A stretch of DNA of 64,000 bases from Desertimonas sp963772825 (GTDB lineage: Bacteria; Actinomycetota; Acidimicrobiia; Acidimicrobiales; Ilumatobacteraceae). The notes beneath the pieces are model-generated. The model was not told the DNA's origin. It did not search any database and was given only the letters and a program-made list of their open reading frames with translations. The stretch covers positions 62,001 through 126,000 of the forward strand of contig CAVYYX010000006.1 in assembly GCA_963772825.1 (NCBI GenBank). The letters run 5' to 3'. This document shows, in pieces, positions 41,721 to 49,477 of this stretch. The position numbers were made by a program, and so were the translations under genes. Within the stretch, counting starts at the first letter, position 1, and every line of letters starts with the position of its first letter.

Positions 41721-42719
41721 TCAGGCGAGGTTCTCGCCGTGGAAGATCTCGCTGACGCTGGCGTCGTCGAACACCGCGCCGAGCGCCTCGGCGATCAGCG
41801 GGGCGATGGAGAGCACCTCGATCTTCGGCAGTTGCTTCTCCGGCGGGAGCGGCAGCGTGTTGGTGAGCACGATGCGCTCGATCGGCGAGTTCTTCAGGCG
41901 GTCGATCGCTGGGCCGGACAACACGGCGTGCGTCGCCATCGCCCACACCTCGGTGGCCCCGCGTTCGAGGAGCAGTTCGGACGCCGAGCAGACCGTGCTG
42001 GCGGTGTCGATCATGTCGTCGGTCAGCACGCAGAGGCGGCCCTCGACGTCGCCGATCACCTCGATCGCCTCGGCGACGTTCGCCGTGCCCTTCGGTCGGC
42101 GCTTGTAGCAGAAGGCCAGGTCGGCGCCGCAGTCGCCGAGGTGCTGGGCCATCCGTTCGGCGACCTTGATGCGCCCGGCGTCCGGCGACACGATGACCGG
42201 TTCGTGAGCGTTGGCGCGGACGTAGTCCTCGAGCACGGGCAGCGCCGTGAGATGGTCGACCGGGCCGTCGAAGAAGCCCTGGATCTGTCCGGCGTGGAGG
42301 TCGATGGAGATCATCCGCTTGGCCCCGGCGGCCTTGAACATGTCGGCGATCAGCCGGGCCGTGATCGGCTCGCGGCCCTCCGCTTTACGGTCCTGGCGGG
42401 CGTAGCCGTAGTACGGGCAGACGGCGGTGATCCGCTTGGCCGACGCTCGATAGGCGGCGTCGATCATGATCAGCTGCTCCATGATCGAGTCGTTCACGGA
42501 ACGGTCGTCGACGCCGTAGTGGCTCTGGATGATGAACACGTCGTCGCCGCGCACGCTCTCGGCAAATCGCGGCTTGAGCTCGCCGTTGGCGAACTGGACG
42601 ATGTTCGCCTCGCCGAGTTGGATACCGAGGTGGCCGGCGATCTGGGCGGCAAGTTCCGGGTGGGTACGGCCGGTGTACAGCGCCAGCCGCTTGGTGGTGA
42701 CCTTCTCGATCTCGGTCAA
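41721..42719 (-). CDS. prs: Ribose-phosphate pyrophosphokinase
   Basis: Makes PRPP from ribose-5-phosphate and ATP for nucleotide, His and Trp synthesis. About 332 residues. Visible: GELKPRFAESVRGDDVFIIQS, CPYYGYARQDRKAEGREPI (ATP loop), SIDLHAGQIQGFFDGPVDHL (metal/catalytic), VIVSPDAGRIKVAERMA and the PRPP loop VLTDDMIDTASTVC. The TTG at 42719 (TEIEKVTTKRLALYTG) is the best start; the open frame upstream reads into the end of glmU. Coupled to glmU, a common arrangement. Confidence 0.94.
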   Translation of the reverse strand: MTEIEKVTTKRLALYTGRTHPELAAQIAGHLGIQLGEANIVQFANGELKPRFAESVRGDDVFIIQSHYGVDDRSVNDSIMEQLIMIDAAYRASAKRITAVCPYYGYARQDRKAEGREPITARLIADMFKAAGAKRMISIDLHAGQIQGFFDGPVDHLTALPVLEDYVRANAHEPVIVSPDAGRIKVAERMAQHLGDCGADLAFCYKRRPKGTANVAEAIEVIGDVEGRLCVLTDDMIDTASTVCSASELLLERGATEVWAMATHAVLSGPAIDRLKNSPIERIVLTNTLPLPPEKQLPKIEVLSIAPLIAEALGAVFDDASVSEIFHGENLA

Positions 42720-42741
42720 GGGATTGCGTTCCGCGGCGCTG

Positions 42742-43830
42742 TCACTGCTGTGCAGTGTAGAACGGACCGGTGACCTCTTCGCTCGCGACGATCGTGCCGG
42801 GCGGTAGAGCGGCGTAGGGCCCGACCCGGGCACCGGCGCCGATCGTCGCCGACTCGCCCGCGGAGTACTCGACGGTGGCCCGATCGCCGACCTTGCAGTC
42901 GATCAGCCGGGTGTTCGGGCCGATCTCGCATCGATTGCCGACGACCGTCGAGCCGTGCAGCATCGTGCCCGGATACAGCGTGACGTCGCGCCCGAGGTCG
43001 ACGGTGACGTCGATGAACGTCTGACGCGGGTCGAGCATCGTCACGCCATTGAGCAACCACCGGCGGTTCGTGCGCGCCCGCAGCTCGCGTTCGGCGAGGG
43101 CGAGCTGCCAGCGATCGTTGACCCCCTGCGTCTCGCCGGCCGGCGCCGTGACGCAATCGACGCGGTGGCCCATTGCGGCGAGCGACCCGACGACATCGGT
43201 GAGGTAGTACTCGCCCTGCGCATTGTCTGGCGAGAGGTGGCGCAAGGCGGGGCCGAGCAGGTCGCGGCGGAACGCATAGATGCTCGTGCAGACCTCGCGG
43301 ATGGCCCGCTCGTCACGGCTGGCATCGCGCTGTTCGACGATCCGCAGTACGCGATCGTCGGCGCCGCGCACGATGCGGCCGTAACCGGTCGGGTCGTCGA
43401 GTACCGACGCCAGAACGGTGACGGCGTTGTCATTGCCGACGTGGGCGGCCACCAACTCGTCGAGCGTTTCGGGGCGCAGCAGCGGCGTATCGCCCGGAAG
43501 CACCACCACCGTCGAGTCGTCGTCGAGGTCGTCGCCGGGGATCGCCTTCATCCCGCACGCTGCGGCGTCACCGGTGCCGCGCTGCTCGACTTGCTCGACG
43601 AAGGCGAGGTTCGCCCACGACGGAGCGAGCTTGGAGATCTTCGCCGTGACCTTCTCGGCGTGGTGGCCGACGACCACTGCCGTGGTCGCCGGGCGCAGCC
43701 GTTGCAAGGCCTCGATGACGTGGAGCACCATCGCCCGGCCACAGATCATGTGCAGCGGCTTCGGGCGGTCCGAGCGCATCCGGGTGCCCTCGCCGGCGGC
43801 AAGCACGATGGCCGAAACGCTCACGACCAA
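42742..43830 (-). CDS. glmU: GlmU-like nucleotidyltransferase with shortened C-terminus
   Basis: A 362-residue protein. N-terminal NTP-transferase: IVLAAGEGTRMRSDRPKPLH, VVVLPGDTPLLRPET, NDNAVTVLASVL and NAQGEYYLTDVVGSL. It fits UTP:GlcNAc-1-phosphate uridylyltransferase. The left-handed helix (from VTLYPGTMLHGSTVVGN) is only a few coils long and ends VTGPFYTAQQ. Full GlmU is about 450 residues, with an acetyltransferase site (His and two Lys) in the missing part. So acetylation of GlcN-1-P must come from elsewhere, or the gene is an actinobacterial short form. It is placed before prs as usual. Confidence 0.85.
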   Translation of the reverse strand: MVVSVSAIVLAAGEGTRMRSDRPKPLHMICGRAMVLHVIEALQRLRPATTAVVVGHHAEKVTAKISKLAPSWANLAFVEQVEQRGTGDAAACGMKAIPGDDLDDDSTVVVLPGDTPLLRPETLDELVAAHVGNDNAVTVLASVLDDPTGYGRIVRGADDRVLRIVEQRDASRDERAIREVCTSIYAFRRDLLGPALRHLSPDNAQGEYYLTDVVGSLAAMGHRVDCVTAPAGETQGVNDRWQLALAERELRARTNRRWLLNGVTMLDPRQTFIDVTVDLGRDVTLYPGTMLHGSTVVGNRCEIGPNTRLIDCKVGDRATVEYSAGESATIGAGARVGPYAALPPGTIVASEEVTGPFYTAQQ

Positions 43831-43931
43831 GGTCTACCGCGTCCGGCAGACGACGACATTGCGCGTCACATTGCCGGTCGGCCGACGTACGACGTCGGTC
43901 GAGGCCGGTCGGCGCACGTGCCGCGGTACGT

Positions 43932-44003
43932 CGCCGTCGGGGGTTCGGGGGCGGTACCCCCGATGCGGCGGCCCAGGCCAGCTTGCTGGCCGCCGCCAGA
44001 GAG
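43932..44003. terminator. Tandem hairpins between tRNA-Gln and glmU
   Basis: Two GC stems: CGCCGTCGGGGGT with ACCCCCGATGCGGCG (43932-43970, imperfect), and GCGGCGGCC with GGCCGCCGC just after. The 258-bp gap also holds GAGCGAGCGAGCGCAGCGAG low-complexity sequence near 44040-44070. No coding region seen in the gap. Confidence 0.4.
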
Positions 44004-44088
44004 TGGGTGCGGCGAAGCCGCTCCACGAGCTCGGCCGAACGGAGCGAGCGAGCGCAGCGAGCGAAGCGGAGTGAGGTCGAACCGCTAG

Positions 44089-44160
44089 CTCCGGGGAGAG
44101 GAATCGAACCCCTATTCTCGGGACCAAAACCCGCTGTCCTACCTATTGAACGACCCCGGA
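44089..44160 (-). tRNA. tRNA-Gln (anticodon TTG)
   Basis: 72-nt cloverleaf on the minus strand: acceptor TCCGGGG pairs with CCCCGGA plus discriminator G; D arm GTTCAATAGGTAGGAC; anticodon arm GCGGGTTTTGGTCCCG with TTG in the loop; T arm AGGGGTTCGATTCCTCT. CCA is not encoded. Confidence 0.93.
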
Positions 44161-44220
44161 CGGTCGTGGTGCAACGGTAGCGCCGGACCTGCCGGAAGCC
44201 CCGGTAGCGTGGCGCACCTT

Positions 44221-44313
44221 ATGGGTTCGTTGATCAAGAAGCGGCGCAAGCGGATGCGGAAGAAGAAGCACAAGAAGATGCTTCGCCGCACGCGCCACCA
44301 GCGCCGCAAGTAG
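44221..44313 (+). CDS. Small ribosomal protein bS22 (AURKAIP1/COX24-domain, 30 residues)
   Basis: A 30-residue, extremely basic protein: GSLIKKRRKRMRKKKHKKM then LRRTRHQRRK. It matches the actinobacterial bS22 peptide found in mycobacterial 30S subunits, near the decoding centre (AURKAIP1/COX24 domain). Its small size makes it easy to miss. The ATG at 44221 and stop TAG at 44311-44313 fit the family length. It lies between tRNA-Gln and convergent ispE. Confidence 0.9.
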   Translation: MGSLIKKRRKRMRKKKHKKMLRRTRHQRRK

Positions 44314-44326
44314 CCGTCCGGCGGTC

Positions 44327-45088
44327 CTAGGGGACCGCCTGGCACACCACCACCGTCGCGCCCTCGCCGCTCAATGCGCCGAGGGCGTCGTCGCGTCTGC
44401 CCTCGACGAACCACGTCGCGCCGCTACCCGCCAGCGTGGGGGGCACCCCGCTCAGCGCGGCGATCCTGTCGCGCCACCGGGCCAGGCGCGGCTCGACGGC
44501 GACCGCCGCCGCCGCCAGATCGTTGCGAGCATCCCCCGTCGGCCCACCGAGCTCGTCCCAGGCGCGGTACACCGCCGGCGTGCTCACCCGCAGCGGTGGA
44601 ACGACCAACGTCACCGTCCGGGCTACGTGCGGCAGCGGCGCGACGACCTCGCCGATGCCGGTCACCCGAGCCCTCCCGCCGACCACACAGAACGGGACAT
44701 CGGCGCCGAGCCCGGCGGCGACGGCGAGGTCGCCGATACCTGCCCAGCGCAGGATCGCCGCGGCGTCGGCCGAACCGCCGCCGAGCCCGCCACCATTGGG
44801 GATCTGCTTGTCGACGTGCACGGTTGCCGTGCGGCCAACGATGCCGAGGGCGCGGACCACGAGGTTCGAGCCGTCCGTCGGCACGCCGGCGGCGAACGGT
44901 CCGGACACCGACAGCGTGGTCTCCCCGGCAGGGGTCACGGTCAACGAATCGGCGAGGTCGAGCGTGAGCATCTCTGAGTCGATGAGGTGGTAGCCGTCGT
45001 CACGGACCCCGACGACACGGAGCGACCACGTCAACTTGGCGGGCGCGGCGAGCACGTCGGTCACCGCGTCGCTGGTTCGCTCGCTCAC
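44327..45088 (-). CDS. ispE: 4-diphosphocytidyl-2-C-methyl-D-erythritol kinase
   Basis: MEP-pathway GHMP kinase, 253 residues, phosphorylates CDP-ME for isoprenoid synthesis. PAKLTWSLRVVGVRDDGYHLIDSEM gives the substrate site, PNGGGLGGGSADAAAILR the GHMP ATP loop, PTLAGSGATWFVEG the C-terminal loop. The canonical KINL is KLTW here. Start GTG 45088 overlaps the rsmA stop (GTGA), the classic rsmA-ispE coupling; the frame is open farther upstream but inside rsmA. Confidence 0.92.
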   Translation of the reverse strand: MSERTSDAVTDVLAAPAKLTWSLRVVGVRDDGYHLIDSEMLTLDLADSLTVTPAGETTLSVSGPFAAGVPTDGSNLVVRALGIVGRTATVHVDKQIPNGGGLGGGSADAAAILRWAGIGDLAVAAGLGADVPFCVVGGRARVTGIGEVVAPLPHVARTVTLVVPPLRVSTPAVYRAWDELGGPTGDARNDLAAAAVAVEPRLARWRDRIAALSGVPPTLAGSGATWFVEGRRDDALGALSGEGATVVVCQAVP

Positions 45089-45894
45089 GCTGCACTCGCT
45101 TCGGCGAGCGCGCACCAGGCGGCGACGTCGAGCTCCTCCGGGCGAGCGGTCGGTTCGATGCCAGCGGCAGCGAACTGCTCCGCGGCCACGACGCCCGCCA
45201 GCGAGCGGCGCAACATCTTGCGGCGCTGGTTGAACGCCGTGCGGACCAACCCGAACAGCGCAATCGGGTCGGTCGCCGGCGGTTCGCGGCGGACGATCTC
45301 GACGAGCGCCGACTCGACGTTCGGCCTGGGCACGAACACCGACGCCGGCACGAGCCCGACGATCCGCGCCGTCGCCCAATAGGCGATCTTCACCGAGACC
45401 GCGCCGTAGGCAGGCGTGCGCGGCACAGCGGCGAAGCGCTCGGCGACCTCGCGCTGCACCATGACGAGCAGCCGTGCGACCTGGGGGACGCCGTCGAGGA
45501 CGTCCGCAACGAGCGGCGTGGCGACGTTGTACGGGAGGTTGGCGACGAGCACGACGGGTTCCGGCCCGACGACCCCGTCCCAGTCGAGCGTCATGGCATC
45601 TGCTTCGACGACCCGCACGTTGGCGAGCCCGGCAACGATGGTCCGCAGGGCGGCCGCCAGCCCCCGATCGATCTCCACCGCCGTGACCTCTGCTCCCGTC
45701 TCGGCGAGCGCCAGGGTCAACGACCCGAGGCCGGCGCCGATCTCCACCACGCCGTCGCCCGGGCCGACCTTGGCGAGGTGGGCGATGCGCCGCACCGTGT
45801 TGGCGTCGGCGACGAAGTTCTGCCCAAGGTCACGGCGCGGCGCGAGGTGGCCCTCGTCGAGCAGTTCGCGGATCCGCGGCCGCGAATGCGTCAT
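45085..45894 (-). CDS. rsmA: 16S rRNA dimethyladenosine transferase
   Basis: KsgA/RsmA dimethylates A1518/A1519 of 16S rRNA. A 269-residue protein with the SAM motif GDGVVEIGAGLGSLTLALAE (about 45-64), AVEIDRGLA, and catalytic VLVANLPYNVATPLV (N-L-P-Y), plus the N-terminal LGQNFVAD. Neighbours tatD, metG and ispE match the conserved actinobacterial order. Confidence 0.95.
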   Translation of the reverse strand: MTHSRPRIRELLDEGHLAPRRDLGQNFVADANTVRRIAHLAKVGPGDGVVEIGAGLGSLTLALAETGAEVTAVEIDRGLAAALRTIVAGLANVRVVEADAMTLDWDGVVGPEPVVLVANLPYNVATPLVADVLDGVPQVARLLVMVQREVAERFAAVPRTPAYGAVSVKIAYWATARIVGLVPASVFVPRPNVESALVEIVRREPPATDPIALFGLVRTAFNQRRKMLRRSLAGVVAAEQFAAAGIEPTARPEELDVAAWCALAEASAA

Positions 45895-45901
45895 CGAGCG
45901 G

Positions 45902-46400
45902 TTACTTGCGGATCTCGACGTGAATCGGCGCGGCGGTCAACTCGGCGATGTCCTCGAAACTGGACTGGCTCATCAGCAAGTACCCGTCCTCGACGCCGTC
46001 GCGCCGTTCCGTGGTACACGTGGTCGTGCGCCCGTTGGCCACGTTGACAACGGTGACGTCCTCGCCGCCCGCCACGCCGTTGAACTGACACGAGCCTGCG
46101 TAGATCGATCGACGATAGGAGGCACGCGCCGACGCCAGCAGGCTCTCCGCCGACGTGCCGACGACAACCGCTGGAGCTGGCGGGGCGGCGGCGCTCGCCG
46201 GCGGGGCAAGGTAGGCCGCTCCCGACGTCCCCATCGGGTCGAACCCGGCGACCCCGGCGGCTCCAGCGTGGTCGGCTTGCCCGGGGTCGATGCCCACCGC
46301 GGCGACGTTGGGCCGCGCCGGAACCTGGACCATCGTCGCTGCGGTTCGCCAACCAAATCGTCGGCAGCGCAACGAGGGTGATCACGCTGGCCAGCACCAA
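45902..46400 (-). CDS. Membrane-anchored DPBB/RlpA-like protein, apparent frameshift
   Basis: The first frame reads one membrane segment (LVLASVITLVALPTIWLANRS). From about 46335-46345 a second frame continues VQVPARPNVAAVGIDPGQADH, an Ala/Pro linker, and a C-terminal domain EDVTVVNVANGRTTTCTTE, LMSQSSFEDIAELTAAPIHVEI. The end resembles the double-psi beta-barrel of RlpA-type cell-wall proteins, but the catalytic Asp/His pair is not clear. It fills the place where many actinobacteria keep rpfB (between tatD and rsmA), so a cell-wall role is inferred. The start is uncertain (GTG 46400 or a codon slightly upstream). Confidence 0.55.
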
Positions 46401-46487
46401 GCGGCCACGATCCCGATCGTCGAGTCTCAGAATTGCTCCGGTTCTTGTCCGTGGGCGCGGGCGTTCGCCGTCCCGACGCCCGGGATC

Positions 46488-47231
46488 TTAGTCGTCGAGC
46501 AGGAAGGCAAGGCGCGTGGCGTGCCTCGACGTCGAACAAATGTGCGCCACCGGGACCCCGCGGAGCTCGGCGAGATGCGCTCCGATGACGGGGAGCAGGG
46601 CGGGCCGATTGGGACGGCCGCGATGCGGTGCCGGCGCCAGGTACGGACTGTCCGTCTCGATCAGCAAGCGCTCCTCGGGGCACAGCACCGCGGCGGCGCG
46701 AACATCGGCGGCGCTCTTGAACGTGATGATCCCCGAGAAGCTGAGCCACGCGCCGAGATCGAGCGCCCGCCGGGCCTCGTCGAGGCCACCGGTGAAACAG
46801 TGAAACACGACGCGGGCGGGGACGCCAACGCTGCCGAGTACGTCGAACGTGTCGTCCCACGCCTCGCGGGTGTGGATGACGAGCGGTAGGCCGCGTTCGT
46901 TGGCGAGGGCGATCTGGGCGGCAAAGGCCTCGCGCTGGACGTCACGGGGCGAGTGGTCGTAGTGGTAGTCGAGTCCGCACTCACCGATCGCCACGGTGTC
47001 GGTGTGGATCAGGTCGAGGATCGTGTCGACCCCGTGGCGGGCCTCGTGGGGATGCAGGCCGACGGTGGCTCTGACGCCGTCGTGTTCGGCGGCGAGCTGC
47101 TGGGCGTCGAGCGACGTCGCCCGGTCACAGCCGACGACGATCATCGTCGTCACGCCTGCGGCGCGCGCCTCGTCGATCGTCTCACGGGCCGCCGGCCGAT
47201 CGATGTGACAGTGGCTGTCGATCCAGTCCAT
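46488..47231 (-). CDS. tatD: TatD-family metal-dependent DNase
   Basis: A 247-residue TIM-barrel hydrolase. Metal ligands and signatures: DSHCHID (about 5-11), TVGLHPHEA, AIGECGLDYHYD, LVIHTREAWDD, VFHCFTGG and LIETDSPYLAP. 3'-5' exonuclease / D-aminoacyl-tRNA deacylase-type family. The start overlaps the metG stop by one base (TGATG). Confidence 0.93.
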   Translation of the reverse strand: MDWIDSHCHIDRPAARETIDEARAAGVTTMIVVGCDRATSLDAQQLAAEHDGVRATVGLHPHEARHGVDTILDLIHTDTVAIGECGLDYHYDHSPRDVQREAFAAQIALANERGLPLVIHTREAWDDTFDVLGSVGVPARVVFHCFTGGLDEARRALDLGAWLSFSGIITFKSAADVRAAAVLCPEERLLIETDSPYLAPAPHRGRPNRPALLPVIGAHLAELRGVPVAHICSTSRHATRLAFLLDD

Positions 47232-48739
47232 CACGTCTTGATGCGCGGGAACAGCGGCTGACCCTTGGCGACCGCCAACCCACCCGGGTAGCCGCCCCAC
47301 AGCGTGTCGCTGGGGATCCGCTGGTCGGTGACCGACCCGGGCAGGCCGAGGCGCTCCCAGATCAGCTGGGCGGTTGCCGGCAACGCCGGCGACGCCAGGA
47401 CGGTGACGATCCGCAACGCTTCGATGGCGTCGCCGAGGACCGCGTCGACGTCCGGACCCGGTTCGGCCTTCCACGGCTCGTTGGCCTCGAGGTAGGCGTT
47501 CGTCGACCGGATCAGCGACCACGTCGCCTCGAGCGCCCGGTGCGGCGCGACAGCGTCCCAGGCGGCGCACGCTCCGGCGACGGCCGCCTCCGCAGCGTCG
47601 GCCAGCGGCCCGCCGGTGACCGGCGCAGGGCCGATGCCGCCGCACTTCGAGCCGACGACCGTGGCGATGCGCGACGTGAGGTTGCCGAGGTTGTTGGCCA
47701 GGTCGGCGTTGTAGCGACCGATCAAGCCTTCTCGAGTGAAGTCGCCGTCGTTTCCGTACGGCGTGTCGGCGAGCACGTAGTAGCGCAGGCCATCGACCCC
47801 GACCGTGTCGACGAGATCGAGTGGCTTGACGACGTTGCCGGTGGTCTTGGACATCTTCTCGCTGTCGACGAGCAGCCAGCCACCGACGGCGAAGCGGCGC
47901 GGCGGTTCGATCCCCGCCGACAGCAGCATCGCCGGCCAGTACACGCAGTGGAAGCGGATGATGTCCTTGCCGATGAGCTGCACATCGGCGGGCCACCACG
48001 CCTCGAACTCCTCGTCGTCGGTGCCGAAACCGACGGCGGCGAGGTAGTTGGTGAGGGCGTCGAACCACACGTAGGCGACGTGCTCGGAGTCCCACGGCAG
48101 GCGGATGCCCCAGTCGACGCTGGTGCGGCTGATCGAGAAGTCGCGCAGGCCAGAGCGGATCAGCCCGAGGGCCTCGTTGCCGCGGAACTCGGGAACGATC
48201 GCCCCGGGGTGCGCGGCGTACCAGTCGAGCAGACGGTCGCCGTAGCGCGACAGGCGGAAGAAGTAGTTCTCCTCCTCGAACTCGTCGACCGGCAGCTTGT
48301 GGATCGGGCACAGATCGCCCGCCAGCAGTTCGTCGTCGGTGTAGTAGGCCTCGCAGCGCACGCAGTACTTGCCGCGGTAGTGGTCGAGCTCGATGTCCCC
48401 GGCGTCATAGCAGCGCTGCAGCAGTTCGAGGACGGCGGTGCGGTGGCGCGGCTCGGTGGTCCGGATGAAGTCGTCGTTGGCGATCTCCAACGACTCCCAG
48501 GCGGAGGCGAACCGCGGGGCGATGCCGTCGGCGAACTCTTGCGGGGACAGTCCAGCAGCGTCGGCCGCCTGTTGGATCTTGAGGCCGTGCTCGTCGGTGC
48601 CCGTGAGGAACTTGACCTGCTCGCCGAGCAAGCGGTGCCAGCGGGTCAACGCGTCGCCGACGATCGTCGTGTAGGCGTGACCGATGTGCGGCTCGTCGTT
48701 GACGTAGTAGATCGGCGTCGTCGCGTAGAAGCGAGTCAT
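47231..48739 (-). CDS. metG: Methionyl-tRNA synthetase
   Basis: Class I synthetase, 502 residues, short form without the C-terminal tRNA-binding domain. HIGH in YVNDEPHIGHAYTTIVGDAL, the insert with CVRCEAYYTDDELLAGDLC, and KMSKS-equivalent DSEKMSKTTGNVV (about 290). The anticodon-binding helical domain ends NANEPWKAEPG-like. Start ATG with TAGCGT 9 bases upstream. Confidence 0.96.
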   Translation of the reverse strand: MTRFYATTPIYYVNDEPHIGHAYTTIVGDALTRWHRLLGEQVKFLTGTDEHGLKIQQAADAAGLSPQEFADGIAPRFASAWESLEIANDDFIRTTEPRHRTAVLELLQRCYDAGDIELDHYRGKYCVRCEAYYTDDELLAGDLCPIHKLPVDEFEEENYFFRLSRYGDRLLDWYAAHPGAIVPEFRGNEALGLIRSGLRDFSISRTSVDWGIRLPWDSEHVAYVWFDALTNYLAAVGFGTDDEEFEAWWPADVQLIGKDIIRFHCVYWPAMLLSAGIEPPRRFAVGGWLLVDSEKMSKTTGNVVKPLDLVDTVGVDGLRYYVLADTPYGNDGDFTREGLIGRYNADLANNLGNLTSRIATVVGSKCGGIGPAPVTGGPLADAAEAAVAGACAAWDAVAPHRALEATWSLIRSTNAYLEANEPWKAEPGPDVDAVLGDAIEALRIVTVLASPALPATAQLIWERLGLPGSVTDQRIPSDTLWGGYPGGLAVAKGQPLFPRIKT

Positions 48740-48748
48740 TGTCGGAGC

Positions 48749-48754
48749 ACGCTA
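48749..48754 (-). promoter_or_regulatory. Candidate -10 box (TAGCGT) of metG
   Basis: On the minus strand TAGCGT ends 9 bases before ATG 48739; leaderless start expected. Confidence 0.45.
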
Positions 48755-48772
48755 CGGCCAACCACGAAAACG

Positions 48773-48820
48773 ACCGATGGGTGTTCTGGGGACGGAACGG
48801 TCCCCACAACACCCATCGGT
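48773..48820 (+). repeat. Repeat family A, copy 2
   Basis: Same 48-bp hairpin as 1015-1062 and 61102-61149: 21-bp arms with one mismatch, loop GGAACG (the complement of the copy 1 loop, so opposite orientation). It lies downstream of padR and upstream of metG. Confidence 0.9.
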
Positions 48821-48835
48821 TGCTGCGAAACGGCG

Positions 48836-49369
48836 TCAGCGGGTGTCGGTCGGCTCGTCGGCGAGCAGGCGGTAGACGTCGCGGCGGGCGTTGTCGACGA
48901 TCGCGACGACCTTGGCGAGCTGTTCGGGGGTACCGGCTTGGACGACCTGGCGGGCGGCCATCCCAAGGGCGCCGATCGAACGGAACAGGTGGCCGGGGTG
49001 CACGCCCTCGGACCCCATTGCCCACGGCTCGGCGCCGGCCTCGGCGACTCGCCGCGTGGCCTCGTCGGTGCCCGCGTCGGTGATCGTGTAGACCCGCTTG
49101 CCCTCGGTCTCGGCCGACGTCGCCAGGCCTTCGTCTTCGAGCTGCTGGAGGGTCGGGTACACCGACCCGGCGCTCGGGCGCCAGGCGCCGCCGCTCTTCT
49201 CCTCCAGCCGGCTGATGAGGTCGTAGCCGTGTCCCGGGCCCTCGGCCAAGATGGCGAGCAGCGCCGTGCGGATGTCGCCGCGCTGGCGGCGCCGGCCGCG
49301 GGGGCCGAAGCTCCGGCCGCGTCCGTGGCCGTCCCAGTGCCGGCGCAGGTGTTCGTGATCGGTGCGCAT
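48836..49369 (-). CDS. PadR-family transcriptional regulator
   Basis: A 177-residue PadR regulator with an Arg/Gly-rich leader (GRGRSFGPRGRRRQRGD) and a winged-helix domain: RTALLAILAEGPGHGYDLISRLEEKSGG, then SVYPTLQQLEDEGLATSAETEGKRVYTIT. The dimerisation helix is at the C-terminus. Start ATG 49369 is set by AAGGAGA 7 bases upstream; the frame is open 81 bases further. A perfect dyad (49418-49433) lies just upstream, likely its own operator. Target drug-efflux genes are not adjacent. Confidence 0.88.
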   Translation of the reverse strand: MRTDHEHLRRHWDGHGRGRSFGPRGRRRQRGDIRTALLAILAEGPGHGYDLISRLEEKSGGAWRPSAGSVYPTLQQLEDEGLATSAETEGKRVYTITDAGTDEATRRVAEAGAEPWAMGSEGVHPGHLFRSIGALGMAARQVVQAGTPEQLAKVVAIVDNARRDVYRLLADEPTDTR

Positions 49370-49417
49370 GCGTGTCTCCTTGAAGTGAGATTGCTTATCG
49401 TGTTTCATCGTGATGCA

Positions 49418-49433
49418 TAACGATATATCGTTA
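49418..49433. promoter_or_regulatory. Perfect dyad TAACGATATATCGTTA, candidate PadR operator
   Basis: 16-bp perfect palindrome 49-64 bases before the padR start. Unusually AT-rich for this genome. TATCGT also recurs nearby at 49397-49402. Position and symmetry fit an autoregulatory site. Confidence 0.65.
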
Positions 49434-49477
49434 GTGCCCGCTGGCAACACACCACCCAGCAGATCTCTCGTCGCCGA

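Noticed and set aside
44010..44088. Another copy of repeat family C beside the tRNA
   Set aside because: It shares only GAGCGAGC low complexity, not the GCGTGGCCGGGGAACGCAAT end.
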